DNA from: Leptospira interrogans
Lineage (GTDB): Bacteria > Spirochaetota > Leptospiria > Leptospirales > Leptospiraceae
Assembly (NCBI RefSeq): GCF_900156205.1
Contig: NZ_FTNA01000005.1
Location: forward strand, 62,001-126,000
Length of the DNA: 64,000 bases
Reading direction: 5' to 3'
Under the pieces are notes generated by a model. That model made no database searches. It had not been told where the DNA came from and saw only the letters and a list, made by a program, of their open reading frames with translations. The position numbers and the translations under genes were made by a program. Shown here in pieces: positions 54,537 to 63,400 of this stretch (the first letter of the stretch is position 1; every line of letters begins with the position of its first letter).

Positions 54537-55306
54537 TGTTGAGACATACCTTCTGTCATCTTCCCGGAATCGATTCCAAGGAAGAAAAAAATCTTTGGGA
54601 AAAAGGGATCTACGACTGGAAGGATCTGGAAATATATCTGAAAACCGAACCGGCCCCTATCCGAAATTTGATCTTAGACGCATTAGAATTTTCTAAAAAA
54701 GAATTAGAGAGAGAAAATTTTTTTTACTTCTTTCACGTATTTTCCCCAAAACACCACTGGAGACTTTTTCCAACAATTCGGAAAAAACTTCTCTACATGG
54801 ATATAGAAACCACTGGCTTAGGAAACGACGATAGAACTACAGTCATTGGTACTTTTGATGGATACGAATATCGTTCTTATATTCGAGGTTTTAATCTAGA
54901 TTTTTTTTTGGAGAATCTAAGTCAGGATCAAATTTTTGTTTCTTATAACGGAATTGCATTCGACGTTCCTTTTTTAGAAAGGGAATTTAACGTACGTTTC
55001 CGAAATAACCATATTGATATTATGTTTTTCTTAAGATCCTTAGGAATCAGAGGGGGACTCAAAGGGTGCGAGAAAACGTTAGGTGTTCATAGACCAGAAA
55101 CCGCTGCAATCACTGGAATAGAAGCAGTAAATCTTTGGAAACAATACGTAGATTATGATGATATGGACGCGCTTAAAATTTTAGAAGAATACAATCGGGA
55201 AGACACTGTAAACCTTGAAATCTTATTTATAAAAGGATACAACTTAAAAATCAAAGAAACTCCTTTTTATGGGGAAGTAATTCAAGAGCCCTTACAGCTT
55301 CGATAA
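54536..55306 (+). CDS. YprB-like RNase H-fold exonuclease
   Basis: 256 residues from ATG 54536, in a TAATG overlap with the lnt stop; an earlier in-frame ATG would lie inside lnt and is rejected. YMDIETTGLGND carries the first acidic pair (D89, E91), VSYNGIAFDVPFLEREF the second motif, and YNREDTVNLEILF the third Asp region, as in the RNase_H_2 (YprB-like) DEDD exonucleases. Substrate unknown. Last gene of the chaperone-like/lnt/YprB set; a possible terminator lies ~150 bp downstream. Confidence 0.85.
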   Translation: MLRHTFCHLPGIDSKEEKNLWEKGIYDWKDLEIYLKTEPAPIRNLILDALEFSKKELERENFFYFFHVFSPKHHWRLFPTIRKKLLYMDIETTGLGNDDRTTVIGTFDGYEYRSYIRGFNLDFFLENLSQDQIFVSYNGIAFDVPFLEREFNVRFRNNHIDIMFFLRSLGIRGGLKGCEKTLGVHRPETAAITGIEAVNLWKQYVDYDDMDALKILEEYNREDTVNLEILFIKGYNLKIKETPFYGEVIQEPLQLR

Positions 55307-55796
55307 GTTTATATTCTTATTATAAACTGAAATCTTTATAAAGACTTAAGTTCGGTAACTCCAATGCGTAAGGAATCGATGCGAAAAAACTCAGCAGAAA
55401 TGCTCCCTCAAACTAAAGACGATTGTTGCATCCTATTCCCTGTATGCAATTTATTGACCAGAGCGGAAAAGCCTGGTCCGGCTGCTATAGCAGCTGGATT
55501 CGCTCTGATTTTTTTACGTCCCTGCCCACATTATTGAGTAGACTATACAAATAGAATTGTCTGAAATTCTGTCTCTTAAAACGGGATTCGTTTTAACTTT
55601 TATGGTATTTTATTGTGTAGAAATCAGTAACAAACAATTTTGGTGAACAACAAAAAGAGCCATTTACCTTATAATTGATAAACGACATCTAAATCAAAAT
55701 TCAAAAAACAGAAAGTATCTAGAATAACTGGACTCTAAAGAAAAAAACATAGCCAGCCTTGAGGCTTTTTCCAATTTAGTATTTTCAAAAATTAAT
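55307..55796. other. Gap with a structured terminator-like element
   Basis: No gene. 55370-55520 holds AACTCAGC-type fragments and a strong imperfect hairpin with a T-run (55459-55515). The remainder is AT-rich and unassigned, and would contain the promoter of the broken outer-membrane gene. Confidence 0.5.
55459..55515 (+). terminator. Possible rho-independent terminator with nested stems
   Basis: CAGAGCG (55459-55465) pairs with CGCTCTG (55501-55507), with GCTGC TATA GCAGC as an inner perfect stem (55481-55494), and ATTTTTTTT follows at once. It lies 153 bp past the YprB-like stop, on its strand. The similar tail TTACGTCC also appears in repeat sequence near 24.7 and 27.4 kb, so it might instead be part of a repeat. 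Confidence 0.45.
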
Positions 55797-56816
<1,020 letters not shown>

Positions 56817-56988
56817 ATCCTTTGACCATACAAATAAACTTTATAAATAAGAATTTATATATTTAAAATCTCTTATATAAGAATATTAGATTTTAGTAGT
56901 ACAGTTTAAATTCTGTGCTTAATACAAACTTTCTTTTAACTTATAGTAAATTTTTATGGAGAAATTAGATTTTTTTACATTGATTTTT

Positions 56989-57510
56989 CTATTCTTTTAA
57001 ATAGTACGGATATTGATTCGTCATTGGATTTGGTTCAAATTGTAATTCTCTCGATATGAAGTTTTGTCTCCTGTCAATCTTCCAAATCATTTTGTAAGTC
57101 CAGTGAAAAATAGGAACTCCCCGGTTCAAAGTTTTTACAAAAAAATCCCCTTGTTCATCCAGCCAGAGCATATAATTAAAAAGATAACACCTCGAAACAC
57201 CATGAGCCGCGGCCAGCACACCTAAAGTTGCCCAAACACCAGAATGAACTCGAATACTCAATTTTTTCATCTTACCTACACCCCGATTGTATTTGATTTT
57301 ACCTGCCTTATTATGAAGCCGCTTCATCGACGCGATTTGTTTAGAATATTTTCTCAATAAAAAAGGAAGTTTATTACGAAGTGCTTTTTTCTCTTGCAGA
57401 TTCAAACGATTCCAATAAACACCTGGAACCAAAAGAGAATCCGTTCCGACAGAACCTTCTATCAAGGAAGATTGAATTTTTTGACCGTCATCTAATAAAA
57501 GAATATCCAT
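56989..57510 (-). CDS. DUF1564-family protein
   Basis: 173 residues. KKLSIRVHSGVWATLGVLAAAHGVSRCYLFNYMLWLDEQG (~81-120) is the core I associate with DUF1564, a family described from Leptospira. The region before it is basic and helical, LRKYSKQIASMKRLHNKAGKIKYNRGVGKM, and the middle resembles a ribbon-helix-helix-like DNA-binding element, so a regulatory role is possible. No signal peptide. It stands alone with repeats upstream. Confidence 0.7.
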   Translation of the reverse strand: MDILLLDDGQKIQSSLIEGSVGTDSLLVPGVYWNRLNLQEKKALRNKLPFLLRKYSKQIASMKRLHNKAGKIKYNRGVGKMKKLSIRVHSGVWATLGVLAAAHGVSRCYLFNYMLWLDEQGDFFVKTLNRGVPIFHWTYKMIWKIDRRQNFISRELQFEPNPMTNQYPYYLKE

Positions 57511-57984
57511 ATTAGAAAACGGTTCTTGGATCCTTCGACGTGGAACAATTTATGAAAAATTTTTTAAAGAAAATAAAATATTTTAACATGAATTAGACGT
57601 AAGTAACTAAAAATCTATCTACTAAAATTTCAAAAGATATAAACTACAATATTTTAGAAATTCCTAATGAACGATTAGAATTACTCAGATTACGCCACAT
57701 ACGACTATTTGCAAACTTTCCAGCAATTTTTTTCAATATCAAATTTTCTTAATTTTTAGACATTGAGACAAATTTTAAGTTTTTATAAAATTGAATCCTT
57801 ACGTCAAAATGTAGGAACTACCACAAATTACGGTTTTACGGATAAATTTTCAGATAGGAACACACTACTTTAAGAAAATTATCTCTGATTTCCCTACAAA
57901 CTCAGATCAAATGTAGATAAAAGCTGATCCTTTTTTCAAGTGATTTATATTTTAAAGTTTTATTCAAAACTATAAAATAGAGAA

Positions 57985-58045
57985 TTCAATCTTTTACACT
58001 GAAACGGTGCTTTGTAAATAAAATTCACAGTTTTAGTTTTATAGA
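57985..58045 (+). repeat. Dispersed repeat, ATTTTGC-CAATAAAA family
   Basis: Diverged copy with AATTCAATCTTTTACACTGA, TGCTTTGTAAATAAAATTC and TTTTAGTTTTATAG. Same order as at 1390-1450. Confidence 0.4.
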
Positions 58046-58250
58046 ATTAATCATTTTTTAATCTTTGTAAAGTGCAAAGGTCGCACAACGGTAATTTTAT
58101 GCAAAAATTAGATTGGACAACGATCCTTTTAAGACTTTACAAAAATTCCTTAAATGAAAATCACCAAACATTTATTTTACGAAAAAATCAGAAATTCATC
58201 TTTGGGAGTCTATAAAGTTTTTCTAAAATATAATTTCTAACTTAGAGTCG

Positions 58251-58423
58251 GTCTAAAAACCTCAAAGAATTTTACCCGATCATTCTTTAGAAATTTTTAA
58301 TAAAATGCAGTATTGTGAAACTCAATGCATCACTTCTATGATCGCTCTGCAGATCGCATTTTGACAATTTGCAAACTTTCAGCAGTTCGAATCTCGTTAA
58401 ATTTTTGTAGTAGTTCCCACATT
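58251..58423 (+). repeat. Dispersed repeat, CCTCAAAGAATTTTAC family
   Basis: Matches 23411-23597 from CTAAAAACCTCAAAGAATTT through ATCATTCTTTAGAAATTTTT and AACTCAATGCATCACTTC to TTTGTAGTAGTTCCCACA, with a ~15-bp deletion in the middle. Confidence 0.6.
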
Positions 58424-58668
58424 CTTGTGCAACTCAATCTACACTTTCTAAAGGCCGTTCGAAAAACTTAGAGTCTCGCTTCTTGAACTCAATAAAACGC
58501 TTCCTAAAATGCCGATCCTTAGAGAGGTTCCAGATCGCGTTTAAACTCAGCAAAACGCTTTTCTAAACTCAAATCTCGCTCCCAACCATCACCAACCCCA
58601 CAAGTATTTGATCTCAATATAAATCTGTCGGAATTACGACAAATCCTCTGTAAAACTAGTTCCCACTC

Positions 58669-58697
58669 CACAACGCGACCCATAGGAAAGCGTTGTG
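58669..58697 (-). repeat. Hairpin CACAACGC/GCGTTGTG, loop GACCCATAGGAAA
   Basis: Perfect 8-bp stem, followed by CTGAGTT. Reverse-strand form of the hairpin at 27223. Confidence 0.6.
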
Positions 58698-58707
58698 CTG
58701 AGTTTTC

Positions 58708-58733
58708 CAACGCCGACCCATAGAAAAGCGTTG
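58708..58733 (-). repeat. Hairpin CAACGC/GCGTTG, loop CGACCCATAGAAAA
   Basis: 6-bp stem, then TATTGAGTT. Immediately follows the previous hairpin. Confidence 0.5.
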
Positions 58734-58864
58734 TATTGAGTTTTTCCTATTTTTGGGTGGGGTGGTAAGGTTCGGAAAATTTTTCTCTATCAGAAAAACA
58801 TACTTTTTACAAGTAAAAAAACTCATTCTTGTCGGAACACTTGAAAAATGTGCGTTTTTGAGCC

Positions 58865-58895
58865 CAGAACGGCGACCCATAGGAAGCCCGTTCTG
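58865..58895 (-). repeat. Hairpin CAGAACGG/CCGTTCTG, loop CGACCCATAGGAAGC
   Basis: Perfect 8-bp stem of different sequence from its neighbours, but with the same loop and the same TTGAGTT flank. Confidence 0.6.
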
Positions 58896-59053
58896 TTGAG
58901 TTCATTCTGATTCTAAAATCCTATCCAACTTGTGGGTTGGTTATGGCTCCCAACGGGTCACGAGATAGGTCACGTTTTAGGCGTTTGAAGTAACCAGCAA
59001 ACGGGGGCGATGTTTATTGGGATAAGCTATTAATAAATCAATTTGAATACAGT

Positions 59054-59491
59054 TTAATGTCCGGTAGAACCAAAACCGTTTGCACCTCTTTCCGTCCGAT
59101 CTGCAAATTCCGAGACTAACTCCCAATCCGCATACCAAGTTTTACGGATCAGTAATTGAGCGATTCTCATTCCATGTTCAATTATAAAAGAAGAATCTCC
59201 TAAATTCAAAAGAGGAATCATCAATTCACCTCTGTAATCACTATCGATAGTTCCGGGTGAATTTGGAATTAAGATTCTATTTTTTGTAGAGAAACCAGAT
59301 CTAGGTCTAATTTCAAAATGAAACTCTTGAGGAATGGCAAAGGAAAGACCCGTAGGAACTAAACCAACGTTACCTGGTTCTAGAACCAATTTGGAATCTA
59401 AACAAGCATGAATATCATAACCAGCCGCCTGTTTTGTCTGTAATAAAGGAAGCTCGGCGTTTGGTCTCAGTTTTTGTACAAAAATTTTCAT
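59054..59491 (-). CDS. dut: dUTP diphosphatase
   Basis: 145 residues, trimeric dUTPase length. All five motifs are visible: AAGYDIHA (22-29), RPRSGFS, GTIDSDYRGEL with the catalytic Asp, RIAQLLI and RGANGFGSTG at the flexible C-terminus. It hydrolyses dUTP to dUMP and pyrophosphate, limiting uracil in DNA and feeding thymidylate synthesis. Monocistronic; a repeat-rich region lies downstream. Confidence 0.97.
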   Translation of the reverse strand: MKIFVQKLRPNAELPLLQTKQAAGYDIHACLDSKLVLEPGNVGLVPTGLSFAIPQEFHFEIRPRSGFSTKNRILIPNSPGTIDSDYRGELMIPLLNLGDSSFIIEHGMRIAQLLIRKTWYADWELVSEFADRTERGANGFGSTGH

Positions 59492-59893
59492 AGATGAGGA
59501 TACCCCATTTTTACCTTATAAAAAAATAGGACAATATTTTAAAAAACTATTTTCGTTTTGAAAAAATCAGAAATAAAATGAACCAATTCATTTCTAGAAT
59601 TCGTTCTAAAAAATTCAAAATCAGCCACTACCTTGTTTATAAATCGTTAATAACAAAACGAAGTAATTTCTACATTTTGCAGTAATTAAAAAAAATGTAA
59701 GAGTTCCTACATTTAGAGTCTCGCTTCTATAGGCGCTCGAAGTAACTCAGCGTCTCGCTTCTATGGGCGCTCGAAGTAACTCAGCGTCTCGCTTCTATAG
59801 GCGCTCGACAGGCCTTAGAATCACTTTTAAATCCAATCATCTTTCCTGAAAAAAGAGATTGCGCTCCAACAAAGAATCTATAGGAATTACAAC
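59492..59893. other. Divergent gap with a 34-bp tandem repeat
   Basis: Shared upstream region of dut (minus) and the secreted hypothetical gene (plus). It contains AGTTCCTAC motif remnants and a tandem array at 59715-59808. No gene. Confidence 0.5.
59715..59808. repeat. 34-bp tandem repeat, about 2.8 units
   Basis: The unit starts AACTCAGCGTCTCGCTTCTA and ends GGCGCTCGAAGT. The units differ only at a G/A in TATGGG/TATAGG. The same phrase occurs singly at 7420-7480 and in part near 16.4 kb, so the array expanded from a dispersed motif. About 86 bp upstream of the secreted protein start. Confidence 0.75.
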
Positions 59894-60844
59894 GTGAAAC
59901 ATCCAAAAATGAACCTCTTGGGAGCGCTTTTACTTAGCTCCTTATTCTTAAATCCTTTGAATTCCGACCCTACGTTAGGCAACTGTGAAGTATTTCCAAC
60001 AAATAATATTTGGAATACTCCCGTAGATACACTTCCCCTGCATCCTTTTTCAGAATCTTATGTTCGAAGTATTGGAGCACAAAAAAAATTAAAAGCGGAT
60101 TTCGGCTCTGGGCTTTGGGAGGGAATGCCAATTGGAATTCCATTTATACTAACGTCTGGTGCCAATCCTGTCCCAGTATCTTTTGAATATACTGATGAAA
60201 GTGAACCTGGACCGTATCCAATTCCACATAACGCACCTATAGAAGGTGGAGAAACAAGCGACGGAGACAGGCACGTTCTAGTTGTAGAGCAAAAAACATG
60301 CAAATTATATGAATTGTATTCCGCAAGGAAAAAAGGAAAATCTTGGACTGCTGTGTCTGGTGCGGTCTTTGATTTGAAGTCCAATCAACTTCGTCCGGCT
60401 AACTGGACTTCTGCGGACGCAGCCGGACTACCAATTTTACCTGGTTTAGTGAGATACGAAGAAATAGCTTCTGGAGAAATCAAACACGCAATTCGTTTCA
60501 CCGCTAAAAAAACACAAAAAGCGTATCTATGGCCTGCTCGTCATTACGCTTCTAAAATCACAGACAAAAACGTCCCACCGATGGGAACTCGTTTCCGTTT
60601 AAAAGCAAGTTTTAACATAGACGGATTTAGTAAAGAAAACCAAGTAATTCTACGTGCATTAAAAAAATATGGAATGATACTTGCCGACAACGGATCAGAT
60701 TGGTTTTTATCCGGAGCTCCAAACGAAAAATGGAACAATGATCAACTTCATAAACTAGGTAAGGTTTTAGGAGATCAGTTCGAAGCAGTAGATTCAGAAA
60801 GTTTAATGATTTCGACAGATTCCGGAGAAGCCAAACAAAACTAA
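59894..60844 (+). CDS. Secreted hypothetical protein with a conserved domain of unknown function
   Basis: 316 residues. The N-terminus is basic, with a hydrophobic core and a cut likely near FLNPLNSDP (~residue 25). The mature chain has CEVFPTNNIWNTPVD, IPHNAPIEGGETSDGDRHVLVVEQKTCKLYELYSARKKG, TSADAAGLPILPGLVRYEEI and YLWPARHYASKITDKNVPPMGTRFRLKASFNI, ending LKKYGMILADNGSDWFLSGAPNEKW. I recall this pattern as a widespread family of unknown function in other bacteria. ATG 59894 is preferred over the next Met (residue 6) only by position. It is monocistronic and divergent from dut. Confidence 0.75.
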   Translation: MKHPKMNLLGALLLSSLFLNPLNSDPTLGNCEVFPTNNIWNTPVDTLPLHPFSESYVRSIGAQKKLKADFGSGLWEGMPIGIPFILTSGANPVPVSFEYTDESEPGPYPIPHNAPIEGGETSDGDRHVLVVEQKTCKLYELYSARKKGKSWTAVSGAVFDLKSNQLRPANWTSADAAGLPILPGLVRYEEIASGEIKHAIRFTAKKTQKAYLWPARHYASKITDKNVPPMGTRFRLKASFNIDGFSKENQVILRALKKYGMILADNGSDWFLSGAPNEKWNNDQLHKLGKVLGDQFEAVDSESLMISTDSGEAKQN

Positions 60845-60873
60845 TCAACGTGAAATACGAATCTATATAAAAT

Positions 60874-61050
60874 TACTACTCGAACACATGAATAGAATAC
60901 TTGGGTTAGATTGTTTCAAAAATTTGAATATTTTGGTCTTGCTTTAAAATGCCGTAAATCCCGAATTTGCAGTGTTTTTTAAGTACCACTATTTTTTTCG
61001 TAAATTCGGCCGTTAATAACTTGGCACTATTTTCATGCGTCCGGGTAGTA
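60874..61050 (-). repeat. MITE-like element, TACTACTCGG family, 177 bp
   Basis: Ends TACTACTCGAACACATG and CATGCGTCCGGGTAGTA are diverged. The interior is the reverse complement of the copies at 24.3 and 29.4 kb. It begins 30 bp after the secreted protein stop codon. Confidence 0.75.
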
Positions 61051-61332
61051 ATCTTTACTACAACACATCGTTTCAGTATAAAACATTAGGAACTTGTTTC
61101 AAAACCTAGAGATTATAAAAATTTGGCGATAAGAAAATAATTGGGCAGTTCGCAAGCATTCGGATATAAATCAATCTGTAGAAACTCCAATATTTTATTA
61201 GAAATTCCTAAAAGATTATCATCTAGATTTTGGGGCAAGTCCCAAAAACTGCTATATGATTCCTAGTAATATAAGAAAATTAGAAAAAATTTTCCAAAAA
61301 TAGAGATTTCTAACTTTTTAAAAACTAAGAAT

Positions 61333-61418
61333 AGAGTTGTTGAAAAATAATTTTCTTTCGTTTTTTTCATTAAAACGAATAGGTAAAAATTTTTGTAAAT
61401 ATGAGTTCTCAATAATTA
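61333..61418 (+). repeat. Degraded short AGAGTTGTTG MITE
   Basis: Left end AGAGTTGTTGAAAAATAA intact; interior TTTCTTTCGTTTTTTTCATT matches 16129-16218; right end decayed to TCTCAATAATTAT. Confidence 0.5.
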
Positions 61419-61490
61419 TAATATAAAACTTTCTAATATTCAATTTTATTATTCTATAAAAAAAGAAGACCCTTTGAGTTTTTTTGTATT

Positions 61491-61590
61491 AGAGTTGTTG
61501 AAAAATTAATTCGCCATCGATTTCCGTTGTATGGAAACTGTCGATTGAACTAGTTTTGTTAAACTCCACTATAGAATTTTTCAACAACTC
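61491..61590 (+). repeat. MITE-like element, AGAGTTGTTG family, 100 bp
   Basis: Perfect ends AGAGTTGTTGAAAAATT / AATTTTTCAACAACTCT, with ATT on both sides. Nearly identical to the nested copy at 43487-43587. Confidence 0.85.
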
Positions 61591-61631
61591 TATTAATTTT
61601 AGACATATATTTTTCATGAAATTATTATAAT

Positions 61632-61708
61632 ACTCATTCTTATAAAATTGAGTATCTAAATGTTTATCACAAAGTGTCGTTTTATGTAGATTCTATATAA
61701 TCCAATGC
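61632..61708 (-). repeat. Dispersed ~73-bp repeat, inverted partner of 29178-29250
   Basis: The reverse complement shares TTGGATTATATAGAATCTAC-like sequence, ACGACACTTTGTGATAAACA and TTTAGATACTCAATTTTAT with the other copy. Confidence 0.5.
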
Positions 61709-61823
61709 AAAAATGGTTGAGGTGTAGTCAATTAAATTGTAACTAAAAACAAAATATTGTATTATATTTCTTTCATATAGTTAATTGACTGAAGCCGAAA
61801 GTGCAGTTGTAAGCCATCTTAGC

Positions 61824-62235
61824 GAATGTGAGTTCAACGTAAAGAACCATGATTTATCTTTCTGAAAAAAATTAGAATCTGAGCTTTGTAGATTTATCTC
61901 TAAAATGTGGGAACTCCCACAAATCACGATTTTAACGTGAGTTCGACGTAAGGAAATCCATGGTTCATTTTTCTAAAAAAGTTGTAATCTCGATTCCTAA
62001 AATGTGGGAACTCCCACAAATCACGATTTTACGAACAAACTCTGAAATTGTAGGCGTTCCTATTTTTAGAAAACTCTTTCTCATTTCTTAAACCGAACTT
62101 ACGTTAGCTATGAAATTTGCAAGCTGCAACGATACCCAAAAAACTCAGCGAATGCCTCTCTAAGAAGCGGCATTCAAGAAATCGTCGAATTAATTTTTTT
62201 ATTCGCCAAGATTTTCTTAAGTCGAATTCACGTTA
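61824..62235 (+). repeat. Outer TAACGTGAG-family element
   Basis: Diverged left end (GAATGTGAGTTCAACGTAAAG) and right end AAGTCGAATTCACGTTA. It is interrupted by a complete element of the same family (61933-62106). Confidence 0.5.
61933..62106 (+). repeat. Inner TAACGTGAG-family element, 174 bp
   Basis: Left end TAACGTGAGTTCGACGTAAG matches the consensus exactly; right end AAACCGAACTTACGTTA. Same internal order as 19147-19316. Confidence 0.6.
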
Positions 62236-62266
62236 AAGTCATACTGTAAAAACAAGTAAGAAATAT

Positions 62267-63400
62267 TCAAATAAATGCATTTGTTAAAGAATTATGAAAA
62301 TGAAATATACCAGGTTCTAAAGAACTAGGTTGAATCCATTCATTTTGTAGAACTCCGGTTTGAATTTCAGGCGCTAATCCCAAATCCTCCGAAGTAGTAC
62401 GAAAGAAAAATTCTCGATTTTCTTCCCAAAATCGCATAGTGCGAGAAGACTTAGGTTTTTCTGGAATCAGAATGGCTCTAAGACAAAAAGTACGATCCGG
62501 TGAAATAGGTTGAAACTGGATGATTCCGAAATGATCTCTAAAAAGAATAAGAATCGTAGATGGAAAAAGAAAATAGGTGATGATCAAATCTTTTCGAGTT
62601 GGTCGAGAAGTATTTTTATAACTTCGATTAGGAATTAGAATTCTTGCATGTTCCCCAATAGGATCCATAATAGAGACGTTTTTTTCGACCACGGATGCCA
62701 CCGAATTTTTATGAACCGTAGAAATATGATACGATTCCAAAAAGATCTCCACTCCTATTTTCCAATTGTATGCACCTTCTTCCGATTGAATTGCAAAAGG
62801 AATATAAGAATCCAATTCGTAAACTTTCCATTCTTCCCAAAGTGATGAAAGCGAATCTAGAACGTTCTCAGTAAACCCGGAAAAGATAAGACCCGCTTTT
62901 TCAAGAACAGGAAAGGAATAAAGTTTTTCTTGAATTGTTTCACATTCTTTGGTTAACAGATCTCCGTTTAGATCGTAAGTCCATGAATGATAAGGACATA
63001 CAATCTTTTTAGCTGAACCAGTTTTTCCTCTAGAAACAAGCCTTGTTCCACGATGTAGACAAGAGTTCCTATATAACCGTAAATTTTTATTCTCATTTCT
63101 CAAAACAAGCCATTCACGATCTAAAAATTTTCCAGAAATAAAATCGCCCGGATTAGGAACTTGATCACTAAAACTTACTAAATAAGGACGTTTTTTAAGT
63201 AGATCCAATTCTTGTTGAAAAAGAGTAGAACATTGATACCGATTCGTTAAAAATTTAGTTTGAGAGGATGTTTGTAGAAATTCCATTTCAGAAATTTCTG
63301 GAAGTCCAATTTCACATTGTTTGCGCAACCGATCCAAAATCGTATTTGAAAAAGGTAAATCTTTCGGTCTTTGAATTTTTTTCGTACTGATTTTAGACAT
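62267..63400 (-). CDS. Rieske-type oxygenase, alpha-subunit-like
   Basis: 377 residues. Rieske 2Fe-2S ligands are seen as CLHRG (C114, H116) and CPYHSW (C135, H138). The mononuclear iron site reads EIFLESYHISTVH (H225, H230), with the third acidic ligand expected further on. This is the architecture of ring-hydroxylating dioxygenase alpha subunits and of Rieske monooxygenases of choline, carnitine or sterol type. No reductase, ferredoxin or beta subunit gene is in the window, so electrons must come from elsewhere. Substrate unknown. The ATG at 63400 is the only good start. A repeat element ends close to its 3' side. Confidence 0.85.
   Translation of the reverse strand: MSKISTKKIQRPKDLPFSNTILDRLRKQCEIGLPEISEMEFLQTSSQTKFLTNRYQCSTLFQQELDLLKKRPYLVSFSDQVPNPGDFISGKFLDREWLVLRNENKNLRLYRNSCLHRGTRLVSRGKTGSAKKIVCPYHSWTYDLNGDLLTKECETIQEKLYSFPVLEKAGLIFSGFTENVLDSLSSLWEEWKVYELDSYIPFAIQSEEGAYNWKIGVEIFLESYHISTVHKNSVASVVEKNVSIMDPIGEHARILIPNRSYKNTSRPTRKDLIITYFLFPSTILILFRDHFGIIQFQPISPDRTFCLRAILIPEKPKSSRTMRFWEENREFFFRTTSEDLGLAPEIQTGVLQNEWIQPSSLEPGIFHFHNSLTNAFI

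Larger units (their letters stand above)
58590..58937 (-). repeat. CTTGTGGG-bounded repeat, inverted copy with extra hairpins
   Basis: The reverse complement matches 27067-27330 across its core. It is longer by about 80 bp because it carries three hairpins of the conserved-loop type instead of one. Confidence 0.65.
57511..59053. other. 1.5-kb gene-free stretch: several repeat families and hairpins
   Basis: Contains an ATTTTGC repeat (57985-58045), a CCTCAAAG repeat (58251-58423), AACTCAGC hairpin fragments (58480-58560) and the inverted copy of the CTTGTGGG repeat (58590-58937) with three conserved-loop hairpins. Open frames at 58519-58880 are made of this repeat and rejected. Confidence 0.55.
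60845..62266. other. 1.4-kb gene-free stretch with MITEs and nested repeats
   Basis: Holds a reverse TACTACTCGG MITE (60874-61050), a degraded short MITE (61333-61418), an intact 100-bp MITE (61491-61590), a reverse ~73-bp repeat (61632-61708) and a TAACGTGAG element nested inside another (61824-62235). No coding sequence. Confidence 0.6.

Noticed and set aside
58519..58880. Overlapping minus-strand frames of 63 and 74 codons
   Set aside because: They translate the CTTGTGGG repeat with its hairpins; the homologous copy at 27 kb does not keep the frames.
59715..59808. Considered as a CRISPR array
   Set aside because: Units are contiguous 34-bp tandem repeats with no unique spacers and no cas genes nearby.
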